Source: Platanthera guangdongensis
Lineage: Eukaryota; Streptophyta; Magnoliopsida; Asparagales; Orchidaceae
Length of the DNA stretch: 64,000 nt
Assembly (NCBI GenBank): GCA_039583875.1
Contig: CM077147.1
Location: forward strand, 162,377,866-162,441,865
Reading direction: 5' to 3'
Below are positions 35,105 to 45,908 of the stretch, piece after piece. The notes under the pieces are model-generated. The model did not search any database, had not been told where the DNA came from, and saw nothing but the letters and a program-made list of their open reading frames with translations. The position numbers were made by a program, and so were the translations under genes. Position 1 is the stretch's first letter. Every line of letters begins with the position of its first letter.

Positions 35105-37173
35105 TGTTGGATCCCTAGTTGGATTTGGGCTAGGTTCACTAAGTTAGTTCATATGACCCAACATGTATAGCCAGGGTCTTGGTTATGTCCTAGAGTCTAG
35201 GCCATGTCCTTAGAGTAAATATTGCATGGACCAGCCAACAGACAGCTAAAGACTCAAGACTTAGAGAAATTTCAGAGACTTAGGAAATGAGTTCGACGTT
35301 AATCAAACTCAGGTCGACGAAAGTCGTGCTCAGCTCGACGAAATCAGAGACAATTCTCTGAGCTGAGCTTGACGAACTTGAATCTCAGATCAACGAATTC
35401 CAGAGTATACTTCAACACCAAGTCCAGGATTATCCACTTAACTCCAGTCGACGAACTTAGTTCTCAGGTCGATGAACTTAGTTCTCAGGTCGACGATCTC
35501 TGGATATTCTACTTCAACAACTCATTCCAGAAACATCTAAGTATTTAAAGTCCAGCTTCACACTCCAGTTGACGAAGTTAGAATCTTACCTCGACGAATT
35601 TGGATCTTAGCTCGACGATTTCTGGATCATCTACTTCAACACTATAAGACCAGAAATAATTAAGTACTCTAAGTCCAGAATCACACTCCAGTCGACGATC
35701 TTACCTTCTCAGCTCGACAAACTTAGACCACGTTCTTGGCAAGATTTATCAAGTAGCAGTTAGAATTTATCAGCTCGACGAAACTAGTTATCGGGTCGAC
35801 AAACCCAGTTCTGAGGTCGATGATTTCTGGACATGTTACTTCAACATTTTAAGCCCAAGAAATATGGAGTTCTGTTATTCAGTCGACGGAGTTATATTCT
35901 CAGCTCGACGAACTTGATGCACAGAATTGAAAAGGTTCCAGAGAAGCACTTCTGTCCTCAGGTCGACGATCTTGGATCTCAGCTCGACGAACAAAGATTA
36001 TCTGGTCGACGAACTTGACCTCTCTGCTCGACGAACTCTGGACACAGATCGACGAATTCTGCTCAATGAATTTTGTAAAGTTCCAGACTTAGAAATTTCC
36101 CTCCCTCTGTCCTTTTTCTATTGCAATAATTTCTGAGTAATCAATGCATAAATATTCTCTGAATATTACCGTTAGAAGCAAGCATTGATTACGGTCTTCA
36201 TCAGGATTATTGTTTGCCGTTTTTCCATGGGACAGTTGGGGAAATCAATCAATGCAAAATATTCTCCAGACCATCAGCATTGAATGCAGAGAGGAATTCA
36301 ACTTTCAAAAGGAAATACATATGGAAAATATAAAAGGAATTTTTTTTTCTTCCTCTTTCAGATGACAGAGCTCTCTAGCAGTAGTCAGAAATATACAATG
36401 AATAAGGATTTTCTTTATCTCTCTCGACAGCACACAGAGTATACACAGACTACTGAGCTTCTGAGCAAACAACAACAAGCTGAAGAAGAAGAAGAAGAAC
36501 AACCATTCAAGATCAAGAGTCTTCTTCTGTCTTCATCCAGATTCTTCAAAAGACAACAAACAATATATCTGTCAAGAAGTTCCTGGAAGTCATCTGGTCA
36601 AAGAAAAAGCTGAAGACCTATCACCCTGCAACAAAGCTCCATCTTTCCTGAACCATTCAATATCTCAGGGGGAGCTCTTTGCTAAAAACAAGATCCACAA
36701 AAGTCTTCTCAGTAGTATTTGAGAAAGAGAAGACCAAATCATTCTCTCACCCCCACTGTATAAAGGATTCTTAACTCCCTTCAAAAGTTATTCGTGGTTG
36801 CAAGTCACATGATCAAAAGACTTAAGGTTTGGTTTTTGAGCACCTGATCAAAAGCTCATTGGTGTCAGACACCTGATCAAAAACCTGAGTGGATTCCTAC
36901 CAGGGTGGTAGAAGAGTGGATGTACCCAGGTTGGGGAACCACTATAAATTTTTGTGTTGTCTGGTTGCTCTTTCTTTTTTGTTTTTGCTGTGATTGTGCT
37001 AGTTCGCTTTTTGTTGTGTCTGTGATATTTAATCTATTTTTTGCAGCACCTGTGGTAGAATAATTTAAATTAGGATTGTTAACTCTGAAGTTTTTATTTA
37101 CAACAAAAGTTGTAAAGTATTTAAGTACTCTATTCCCCCCTCTAGAGTATTTCAGATCTAACCTTCACTTTCA
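35105..37173 (+). repeat. Sire-B 3' LTR (2069 bp)
   Basis: TGTTGGATCCCTAGT to CACTTTCA. About 20 copies of TCGACGA(A/T/C) at 35293-36055, TATA box at 36759-36764, C-tract hairpin at 37126-37149. It is homologous to the Sire-A LTRs along its whole length but more diverged than they are from each other. Confidence 0.9.
36759..36764 (+). promoter_or_regulatory. TATA box of the Sire-B LTR
   Basis: CACTGTATAAAGGA, same place as in the Sire-A 3' LTR. Confidence 0.55.
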
Positions 37174-37245
37174 GCGTTGAAGACAGAGACGTTCCTGAAG
37201 TGCAAGAGCAAACTCGACATGTGCTGTCGTGTTTGAGGGGGAGTT
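37174..37245 (+). pseudogene. 3' internal end of a small Copia element
   Basis: About 70 bp ending in GAGGGGGAGTT before an LTR. The purine tract and its place make it the end of another element's internal region, cut on the left by Sire-B. Too short to assign domains. Confidence 0.5.
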
Positions 37246-37606
37246 TGTTGGTGTAATTTTTGGAGGTTGACCGAAGTCAATGTCAGAATTATATATATTT
37301 ATTTGATAATATATAATAATATATTAATATATTATATTAATATATATAAGTGAAATAGTGGAGGCGTGAATGATGGGGCGGAAGCCTTCATTAATTGGTG
37401 GACCACATATCCATTTCTCTTTGGATGGCACTGCCTATAAATTATTGGATTAGTTCTGCTCAAAGTATTCTACATGTCCCTATCAAGTTTAGAATAGGTA
37501 TATATAGTACCTCCAACGTAGAGCCAAGCACTAGAGCGACACGAACCCAATACTCATTCCGAGTAGGACCCTACACGAGCGGACATAAAACCCAATATCT
37601 CTAACA
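37246..37606 (+). repeat. Short LTR (361 bp) of a Copia-type element
   Basis: Starts TGTTGGTGTAATTTTTGG after the purine tract and ends ATATCTCTAACA. A TATA box (TATAAATT, 37436-37443) lies mid-LTR. Size and termini fit small Copia families. Confidence 0.6.
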
Positions 37607-37659
37607 ATCTCATCCTATGTCCGTTGTGAACTCGACATCGGAAAAGGGGGTGGTTTGTG

Positions 37660-38568
37660 AAATGTTCAGCCAAACGTGAATCATTCACAACCATGTCCAA
37701 CACTTGTTAAAAATTATTAGACTTAATAAGAAAAATAGTATGCATGGATAAACAGAACAAAAGTTCAGCCACATCACAGCATGTCTCAGATACAATCAAA
37801 GCATAGGCCCTAAACGCCTAGTGTCCCAAATCAAACAGAGAGCAACAAAAGTCCAAACAAAATGGTGAAAGAAAATAAAGAGCTAAACAGTGCTCTAAAA
37901 CAGAGATACCAAAAAGAAGTCTAGCAATACTCTAACTGTCAATATCCAGAAGATCATCATGATCAGGATCCCTGCCTACCAGTCTCCTCCTAGATCAGCA
38001 GTCCCTGTAATTTCAAACAGAGAATTCCATTTTAGAATGAATTCAATCATTTTGAAAATGTACAAATATTTAGTTCTACCGTGAGAACGTAGTATTTAAA
38101 TATTATTATTAGCTGGAGGACACCATCACGGAGTATTATAGATTGACCTCAGAATCTGTTATCTATTTCCAAATGAAACAATTTACAGACTTTTGGACAT
38201 CGCAGCTATATCTGTGTTCCTATATGAAATGTCACGGTCACTGCCCTTCTAAGGTGAACTGGAACTCATCAAATTTTGAATGCAACTAATTAACAACAAA
38301 AAAGTCAAACCAAGTCAGATTGTGTTATCAAGTTTGGAATAACACTCTCCTCCAAGGCAAGATAGTCAAATCCAGTTGAAGTTGTTAGCATCAAGTTTGG
38401 AATGAAACAACTTACCAGATCCGTACTCAGCAACCAAGAGCATCAACGGAGCACAACATGCCTGCTTTGACAAAGGAAATCTGAAAATCAAAACATTTGG
38501 ACTAAAGCTGAACTGAATCGCCTAACTTTGAACTAAGGTCGTGCTAAATTACCTTTAGTCTCATTTCC
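37660..38568 (-). repeat. Possible 3' LTR of the Tork-like element
   Basis: On the minus strand a purine tract AGTGGGGGAAA at about 38559-38568 is followed by TGAGACTAAAGG, a possible LTR start. A TG (plus strand) near 37671 could be the other end. No second copy exists to prove it. No genes in the stretch. Confidence 0.3.
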
Positions 38569-38570
38569 CC

Positions 38571-40433
38571 CACTATTTTGATTAACCAGTCTTTAAACAT
38601 TCCTTTCTTGAATGGATCAGCCAAGTTATCCTTCGAACGCACATCGATCGAAGTGATAATTTCTTATTCTTTTAGATAATTCAACAAAACATGTCTCAAT
38701 CGTACATATCTCCTCTTAGTGTTATAGAGGGCATTCTTTACAACTTGAGCTGCTGCTTGATTATCACAATACAAGCTCAACGAGTTGACTTGTAAGCAGA
38801 CAGGGGTATGTCTAAAATCATGTTCCTAATCCAATCTGCCTCTTCACCAGCCGAAGCTAAGGAAAACAACTCAGCTTCCATAGATGATAAGGTTATACAA
38901 GTCTGTCTTTTGGATTTCAAAGTAATAGTAGCCCCACCCAAAGTGAATATATATCCACTGGTAGACTTGCTGTTCCCAACTTCTGAACACTACGAGGCGT
39001 CAGAGAATACATCCACAATAGGAGGATAACCAGTGTAGCACAAGACGTGATCTTTAGTACCTCTCAGGTATCTCATCAACCTATCTAGGGCATCCTAATG
39101 CTCTTTGCCTGGACTACTGGTAAAGCGGCTCAACATGCCAACCGTGAAGGCAATGTCTGGTCTTGTACAACTTGTGGTGTACATGAGACTACCAATTATT
39201 TTAGAATATTTTAATTGATCTATGCTGGTCTCTTCATTAGAACTCAACTTAACATTATTATCAAATGGTATCTCAACAGTGCTACAGTTTTTGTATCCCC
39301 AAGAAGAAAGTAGTCACTCTATATAATGAGCCTGGCTAAGGATGACACTATCCTTGTCAACTCTAACTTTCATACCTAATAGGGTATCCATAGGACCAAG
39401 GTCCTTCATGTCAAAAACTTCTGCGAGAGTTGATTTGACATCCCTCACTGTAGCAAGATATGAACCCAGAATCAACATGTCATCCACATATAGACATATG
39501 AAGACTGTTTGATTGGACAACGAGCGATGATAGAGACACTTGTCTGAAAGACTGGACTGCAATCCAATGCTCTTTACCACTTGATCAAACTTCATGTGCC
39601 ACATCTTAGGCGCTTGCTTAAGCGTATAGATTGATTTATTTAATTTGCAAACTTTGCCTTTTAGATCTTTATGAGCATAACCTTCAGGTTGTGCCATGTC
39701 GATCTATTCATCATGCTCTTCATTTAAGAAGGCTGTCTTTACATCCATCTGATGAAATATGAAGTTCTCGATAGACACTAAGACTATAAGAAGCCTAATA
39801 GTCGATAGGTAACACACGAGTGAATAAACATCAAAATAGTCTATTCCCCCTTGCTGTTTATAGCCTTTAGCTACTAGACACACTTTATACCTAGCTATAG
39901 ACCCATCACTATGTAATTTCTTTTTCAGCACCCACTTACATCCTAGGATTTTAGCTCCTTTCGGCAAGTCAACTAGCTGCCAAGTGTTATTTTGTAGCAG
40001 CGAGTCCATCTCATCATCGATGACTTCTGCCCACATTAATGAATCTCTAGATCTCATTGATTCTTAATAGGAGAATGGATCATCCTCTAAGTGGTAGGTG
40101 ACGAAATTCGCACCAAAATTTTTAGGGATTCTATCTCTTGTAGTCATTCTAACAGGAACAGGTTCCACCTCTAGAGGTTGGGGAGCAGTGCCAGAGGGCC
40201 AGCTTCAGGTTCTACAGTAGAATCTGCAATCACATTAGTAGACCCGTGGACGGTTATGCCATGATCTTTGATAAATTTATGTTCAAAGAAAATAGCATCT
40301 ATAGACTCTATCACTGTATTAGTGGATAGATCCAGAAACCTGTCAGCTGCACTATCTTCTGCACTACCTAGATAAACACATGTTGTTGTTCTAGGTCCCA
40401 TCTTAGATCTCTTAAAGTCTTATAATCGTACAT
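38571..40433 (-). pseudogene. Tork-like Copia pol: integrase C-terminus, RT, RNase H
   Basis: Reading leftwards: integrase tail (TTTCVYLGSAEDSAADRFLD at 40400), RT start (MDSLLQNNTWQLVDLPKGAK, LGCKWVLKKKLHSDGSIARY), QMDVKTAFLNE, MAQPEGYAHKDLKGKVCKLN, catalytic LYVDDMLILGS near 39475, LGPMDTLLGMKVRVDKDSV, and an RNase H remnant around 38820-38900 (SSMEAELFSLASAGEEADW). Stops and frameshifts split it. The LNKS-Y-LKQAPK and FDMKDLG wording is like the Tork clade and unlike the Sireviruses here. The right end at about 40433 is abrupt, so gag and the 5' LTR are lost. Confidence 0.85.
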
Positions 40434-40830
40434 ATGTAGGGGTTAAATTGTCATTTGTTAACGCCCACCTATGGAACATCCACTCTTTTGTTCGATTGGA
40501 TGTTGTCTGTTAGGTGATCCTTAACGAATGATGTTTTAACCCATGCATTTACAATTGCCACCCTAAACCCTAAAACTTCGTGTCAAATGAACCAAAGCCT
40601 GTCATTTTCATCCTTTTGGCCTAACATGAAACTTAACTTTAAGTGCAATTCAAAAACTAAAAAAAGACATTATATGAGAAATTCAAAGACTAATTTGACA
40701 CAACTAGCTTTAGAGACTAATTTGACAATGATATAGTTTTTTACCCTAAGTTAATTTTGTCTTATTAAAACAATTAATATGAATATATCATTTTCAAGTA
40801 CAAATAAAGTAATGCAAATAATAGAAAAAT
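40434..40830. other. A/T-rich intergenic stretch
   Basis: No coding similarity, LTR ends or repeats recognised. Confidence 0.5.
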
Positions 40831-41009
40831 AATTTTTGGTATGTATATGTACCATGCGCGAGAAGATATGGTTGACTGATCCAAGATTTTACGGTCGGAT
40901 TTTGCACAAAAAATATGATCATTTTATTGCATTCCAAATACAACCGTATTTTTGCGAATCAGACGCCCTGATCTTCTCGCACAAGATACGTATAGATACC
41001 AAAAAATTT
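40831..41009. mobile_element. MITE-like foldback, about 180 bp
   Basis: Left end AATTTTTGGTATGTATATG and the reverse complement of the right end, AATTTTTTGGTATCTATACG, match and continue into GCGAGAAGAT on both sides: arms of about 38 bp with few mismatches around a 100-bp centre. No coding capacity. Family not recognised; a flanking duplication is not obvious. Confidence 0.6.
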
Positions 41010-41035
41010 CTCCAGATAATAATATAAATTGGGTC

Positions 41036-41146
41036 ATGTTATATGCAGGTCAGTTTTGAATGTATGCATGTCACGGATAAATGCAGGCCAAACTAAAAAC
41101 TCATAGAACCTGTAAAACTGTTCATAAATTGACCTGCATATAACCA
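41036..41146. repeat. Second short inverted repeat (about 110 bp)
   Basis: GTTATATGCAGGTCAGTTTT at the left and the reverse complement of TGACCTGCATATAAC at the right form a hairpin with arms of about 16-25 bp, right beside the foldback at 40831. Confidence 0.5.
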
Positions 41147-41249
41147 TTTTCAAATAAATGGCTTGCAGATAGTCAAAGTGGGACTGCATAGAGTTATTAC
41201 CTATAAATTTGACATTTATATAGAAACAGTGATATTATTACCTTCATCT

Positions 41250-41780
41250 TCACTGCTTCTCCAACGACATCACCATTTCAAAGAAAGCCTCGGGGCTCCT
41301 CTCCAATATGTTGTTCTCTCTGCAGAAAGGAAGCCAATATCTAGCGAACTTGGCAGCCTCCATGAAGGAGAACAACGTAAGCTCCTAACTGCCGTCATCC
41401 GAAACGTAGACTGATAGCCGGTCGGCCGGACAGTCGAAGGTCATGGCTGAGAGGGTGGTGCTCACCACGCTCTCAGGTGGCTCTTTGATGGGTTCGGCGG
41501 TGCAGATGAACACGTCCAACGCCGGAAGCGGGTGGGTCTCTTGGCGAAGGAGATGGGGGAATTCTTGTCGGAGTATGGGTCGCCATCGAAAACCTTGTGA
41601 GAGGAGCCACATGAAGGCTAAAGTGAGATCAGCCAGGAAGAGGAGGGAGAATGTGGCGGCTAAAGAGATGGCGACGATGTGGCGGTGGAGGAGGGCGATG
41701 ATGGCCGCCGAGTAGAAGAAGAAGTGGATGCGATTTAGCATGGCGCGATGATGGATTTGGTGGGAGTGGAGCCTAGCCAT
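41250..41780 (-). pseudogene. Cellulose synthase-like (CslE/CslG-type) gene fragment, N-terminal exon
   Basis: The minus strand from ATG at 41780 encodes two hydrophobic segments (FFFYSAAIIALLHRHIVAIS and ATFSLLFLADLTLAFMWLLS), the N-terminal membrane pair of Csl proteins, then LDVFICTAEPIKEPPESVVS and YVSDDGS with the first catalytic Asp region of a family-2 glycosyltransferase. TAG at 41385-41387 interrupts right after DDGS; the same frame then continues with FMEAAKFARYWLPFCRENNI and ILERSPEAFFEM before TGA at 41250. The full family is about 700-750 residues; here about 175 remain. It is the only host-type gene in the window. Intact Csl proteins make cell-wall or related beta-glycans at Golgi/ER membranes. 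CslG versus CslE cannot be decided. Confidence 0.85.
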
Positions 41781-41875
41781 GAGGGAAGCAAGTCTCTGCT
41801 ACTGAATCTAAAGTGATGGTTGTGAGAAATCGGTTTTTTTATAGACTGCTGGAGAATCCATTTTTATATAGACTA

Positions 41876-42151
41876 GCCTCCGTTTGGCGGATCCGGATCC
41901 CTGGAGTTTGTGCGGAGAACTTAAGGGTGGAGTTCGATCTAACGCACAAGAGTCATTCATCTTGCTAATTCTACGGCGAGATGAATCCACACGCTAAAAG
42001 ACAAAAAATGAACAGTAAAAAGTAATAAAAATAATTAAAAAATGGAAAATCTCGCACGTTGGATTTCAATCCAACGGGCGAGATGGATCGAACTCCACCC
42101 TGGAGTTGTACGTACGAACTCTAGGGGATCCAAATCCCCGTTTGGCAGGGC
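41876..42151. mobile_element. MITE-like foldback with about 65-bp inverted repeats
   Basis: Left arm 41876-41940 (CCGTTTGGCGGATCC ... GGGTGGAGTTCGATCT) and right arm 42081-42151 (AGATGGATCGAACTCCACCC ... CCCCGTTTGGCAGGGC) are reverse complements with some mismatches. GTTTGG-rich ends are common in plant MITEs of the hAT and PIF/Harbinger types. The centre repeats GCGAGATGAATCC-like words. It lies about 100 bp upstream of the Csl fragment start. Confidence 0.65.
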
Positions 42152-42548
42152 CGAAGCGCGACAGTCATGCGGTCGAACCAGCCCGATCGTGGCTTTCACC
42201 CGTTTGGTGGGGCCCGATCCGCTACCAACTGTAGAGAAGTCATGGATCTCATCCGCGCCACAGGAATCATGATTACAGTATTAAATTTGTTGAAGTGGAT
42301 GTGGACGGTCTGTATAGGAAAACCGCACAAACCGTTGTCAGTCTGGCAGTTAGATATTGGTGGATAGCCGGGTTGTGGCTATTGTTTCTCTTCTTGCAGT
42401 TTGGATCAGTGCGCACCCTGGGAGGTATTTGGACGGTTAGCATTGGGCTAATTGTGACTGTTGCGGTCTGAACTATGAGTCCCCACAGTCCGCTTGGAGC
42501 TATCAGGTTCTCTCGCTAGCGTAGAGGCGGGTGAAAGATAGACCTATG
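42152..42548. other. Unassigned unique-looking sequence
   Basis: About 400 bp with no recognised gene, repeat or LTR feature, between the foldback and the Sire-I LTR. Confidence 0.4.
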
Positions 42549-44518
42549 TGTAGTTAATCACTTAGAGGGGGAGGGGGTGAATATATGTCTTTTGAATTTC
42601 TTAGTCACTTAGATTAACTGTTCAGCAGAATATTAAACAGAAACATTCACAGTATACATCACAGTCAATCCACAAATATCATTACATACACTCAACAGTA
42701 CACAAAGAATTTATAATGGTTCCCCTATTTAGGGTACATCCACTTTCCCCCTTCTTCCTCACTAGCAATGTGCTAGATAAGGTTATAGCTCCTCCTCTTC
42801 AACTCAAATCAAAAGATCTTATAGGCTCAGTTTCTGTTAAGAAACCTACACTCAGGATAACTGGTCCTACCTCAGAGATTCAACAAATCTCCTACCTCAG
42901 GTCCCTCAAGAATCCTACCTCAGCCTTTATAACACAAACTTGCACCTCAGTGATCCCACTCAAATCACCTACCTCAGGTCCCTCAAGAACCATACCTCAG
43001 CCTTTGTAAATTAGACTTACAACTCAGACATTAATTCTCCTACCCACTCAGATCTCAAAGAGATCTTGCAAAAAGAGGTTAATAATATATTCTCAGAAAA
43101 TAGTAAAACTTTAATCCGACTTATCTGAAAGAATTCAAATTCTTCAATTCAGCGGCACTTGATAAATTCTTGAAAAGCAAGATGCCTGAAAAGATACTTC
43201 TCTGGATCTGCAATATTCTTGATGATGATCGGCCTGATTTCCTTAAAGAAATTGTAGATCAGACCAACCTTAATCTTCAGATCAACTTGTTGTAAGGATC
43301 TGAAGATTTTCTTGAAGACCTTCGTCTCCCTTCTTCCTTCTTTTCCTTGGAGTTGTCATCCTCCCCTGACATGAAAGAAATTAGAATGAGAGAATAGAAT
43401 GATTTGTCTAATTCTGATCGTTGCTTTCTCTGTAAACAACCCCTATATTTATAGCCTTTGTGTATGGCTGGTTTCTGATTGATGACATCAGCATGTGACA
43501 TCATACTTCAAATTCTCCTTTAAACTATTTCTGTTAAGATATAACATTACAGTAGCTGATGTGACATTTTTTACTTGTCTCGACACTTCTGTGTTGACTC
43601 AGCACATCTTCAGAAACATAAGTGTCGTGATGTCCAAAGTGTCTCGACACTATATTACTTAAGTGTTCTTCGAAGGTGTCAAGACATCTTAGCTGTCTCG
43701 ACACACTTTTACTTAGAAGAAGTTTCAGTGTGAACTTGAAGGTGTCGAGTTAGTAGACTTGTCTCGACACAACTACCATCTATGTCAACATCTTTAAATC
43801 TGCACTGTGTCGAGACATTTGAATTATCTCGAGACAACAGTTTGCTGAGTGTCGACACTTTTATACTTGCTTTAATTCTTCACTGTGTCGATACAGTTGA
43901 ATTGTCTCGACACTTCAGTCTGTCGGTTTCAGCACTTGTTTAAGTCTACACTTCATTCTTCATTGTGTAGAGACAGTTGTATTTTCTCGATACAGCTGAC
44001 TTGTTCTTCAATGTGCGAGTTAGCTGACTTGTCTCGACACTGCTGACTTGATCTTCAATGTGTTGAGATAACTGACTTGTCTCGACACAGCTGACTTGAT
44101 CTTCAATGTGTCGATTTGATAGACTTGTCTCGACACATCTGTCTTGAATCTTCAAGGTGTCGAGTTAGTTGACTTGTCTCAACTATGCCTCTGCAAAGGT
44201 GTCGACATAGTTGAAGTGTGTCGACACTTTTGTACTTAGCCATTTTTCTGCACGACAAGTTGCTAGATGTTGACTGTGCTGAATTCACTCAGCAGTTTGG
44301 TGACTTCACTCGACGCTTTTGTACTTAGATAATTTTCTTCGCTTTCTAGTTAGCTTCTTGAGTCCACCTGTCACTATAACTTGGACCACCTGTCCAATCA
44401 CTATGACATAGGCAACGTACATGCATGAACTGAAACATACATTAATACACACATGTGTATATCATTGAATTGAAAGAGTTTCTTCAAATCAAGTACATTG
44501 TTTCCAATATACCCAACA
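42549..44518 (-). repeat. Sire-I 3' LTR (1970 bp)
   Basis: On the minus strand begins TGTTGGGTATATTGG, matching the Sire-F LTR start, and ends near GATTAACTACA after a C-tract. TATA box (TATAAATA, plus 43446-43453). Contains an array of GTGTCGAGACA/TGTCTCGACAC motifs at 43580-44330. A CCTCAG-rich stretch (42860-43020) resembles 54320-54500 of the Sire-F LTR. Confidence 0.85.
43446..43453 (-). promoter_or_regulatory. TATA box of the Sire-I LTR
   Basis: Minus strand AGGCTATAAATATAGGG, aligned with AGGCCTATAAATAGGC of the Sire-F LTR. Confidence 0.5.
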
Positions 44519-44755
44519 ATCTCTTTCTATTTGGAGAAGTCGTAACCTCAATTCAATGATATACACCTCAATACCAAAATATGATAATTAATATGTACAT
44601 GAAAACTACTAAACAAAATTATAAAATGAACAACACAAATAACACAGATATAATAAAGTGCAACCAAATATTTCATTCCAATTTGTTAAAGGATTACACT
44701 TTTTATTTTTTACAATGTTTTAAAAACAAAATTACATAATTCCTTGAAAAATATT

Positions 44756-44930
44756 CTAAGGTTGTTCATGCTCTTTGATGATAGTGCCTTTTCCTGATTG
44801 AATCTTAGCTTTGACTTCATGCACTTTATCATCAACCACTTTCTCCTTTCTCTTGACATTCTTAGCTTTAGAAATTTCTTCTTGTGTGAGCTTTTGCCTT
44901 TCACGATTATGATTGTTGAAGTCAAAATTT
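44756..44930 (-). pseudogene. Sire-I post-pol ORF, C-terminal remnant
   Basis: About 55 codons: RERQKLTQEEISKAKNVKRK, then KIQSGKGTIIKEHEQP and stop. This aligns with the last residues of the Sire-F post-pol ORF (FERQKIKAEELKKK and VQAGKGIVIKEPDQ). The similarity ends at about 44930, where Ret-2 LTR-like sequence takes over, so the rest of the element is gone. Confidence 0.75.
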
Positions 44931-44949
44931 AACCTCAACGAAAGTTCGA

Positions 44950-45709
44950 AATCAGGGGCGTAGCCAACACCTACTTGTCCCAAGCTCTGACCTCTGACTG
45001 GTTGTGAATGACGAAAAAACCAACCCAAACCTCAGCAGGGAGGTCCCACCTCTTACCCGGAAGATCTCTGAGAGCTTCCCCTGTAAAGCCAAAAGTTGGG
45101 CTTGGAGCTCCTCAAAAAGCACAGGAAACTCTTTTTAAGTCCCGAAAAAAAGTCCTTTCTGAAGAACCCCTATGGGTTTATTTATAGGCTTCTGAGTTTG
45201 AACTGCCAATAACCAAACTGAATTGACCTGAGATAACCAAAATACCCTTAGTCGGGTCTGCCAACAGCCAAACTCCGATGTTCTGAAGGGTTATATGCAG
45301 ACCACCGAGGGCAAAAGCGTAAAAATCATCTGGGGCTGAAAAGGTGAACCACCTTCCAACTGAACCGGTTCCTGACCAACCAATTAACTAGCGCTCGGCG
45401 AGAGCACCGCCTCGCGGGCGAGTGCTCCTTCTCATGGGGCTCGTCTCGCCTAGCGGATTGGATCTCGCCTCGCGACTGGTCCTCTCTCTGGGTCCGTTTC
45501 GCCTAGAAAGGCTCTCGCCTGAGCCGCTGGGCCCCTCTCGCCCGAACTGCTGGGCCCCTCTCGCCTAGCGAGCTGGCCCTGGCCCGGCGAGGAGCCCTTT
45601 TCCTGGGACCCACTCGCCCAGCGAGTAGGCTCTGTCAAAGAGCCCATCTCACCTTACCTTCCCCTCTCTTCGAGCAAGAACTGTTCCTGCGAGCCCGAGG
45701 TTGTACACA
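44950..45709 (-). repeat. Probable Ret-2 3' LTR
   Basis: On the minus strand AGAGCGGGGAT is followed by TGTGTACAACC, a purine tract and LTR start. TATA box CCTATAAATAAAC at 45178-45187. A block at 45390-45650 repeats CTCGCCTAGCGAG-like words. The left edge is uncertain because it abuts Sire-I. It lies on the expected side of the Ret-2 antisense genes and pol. Confidence 0.45.
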
Positions 45710-45832
45710 ATCCCCGCTCTTTTCGAGGTTGTTTCAAGCTCAGAAAGAAAGTCCAACCGAGGTTCATGTCATTAAAGCGTATTTATGGGCGTATTTATGA
45801 GAGAATCTTTAGTGAGGCCCTCCACCAGAGCC

Positions 45833-45840
45833 TATAAATA
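45833..45840 (+). promoter_or_regulatory. TATA box for Ret-2 antisense gene 1
   Basis: GCCTATAAATATATG on the plus strand, about 69 bp before the ATG at 45909. Confidence 0.45.
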
Positions 45841-45908
45841 TATGATTCCTACTCTGTATATAGGATGCCCCCTTTCACACTTCCTCCTTCCTTGGCTCTA
45901 CTGCAATC

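Noticed and set aside
41443..41715. Plus-strand 90-codon frame
   Set aside because: Antisense to the Csl exon; low-complexity Arg/Met composition.
42152..42548. Possible small host gene between the foldback and Sire-I
   Set aside because: Short frames only, no conserved pattern, no splice-supported exon.
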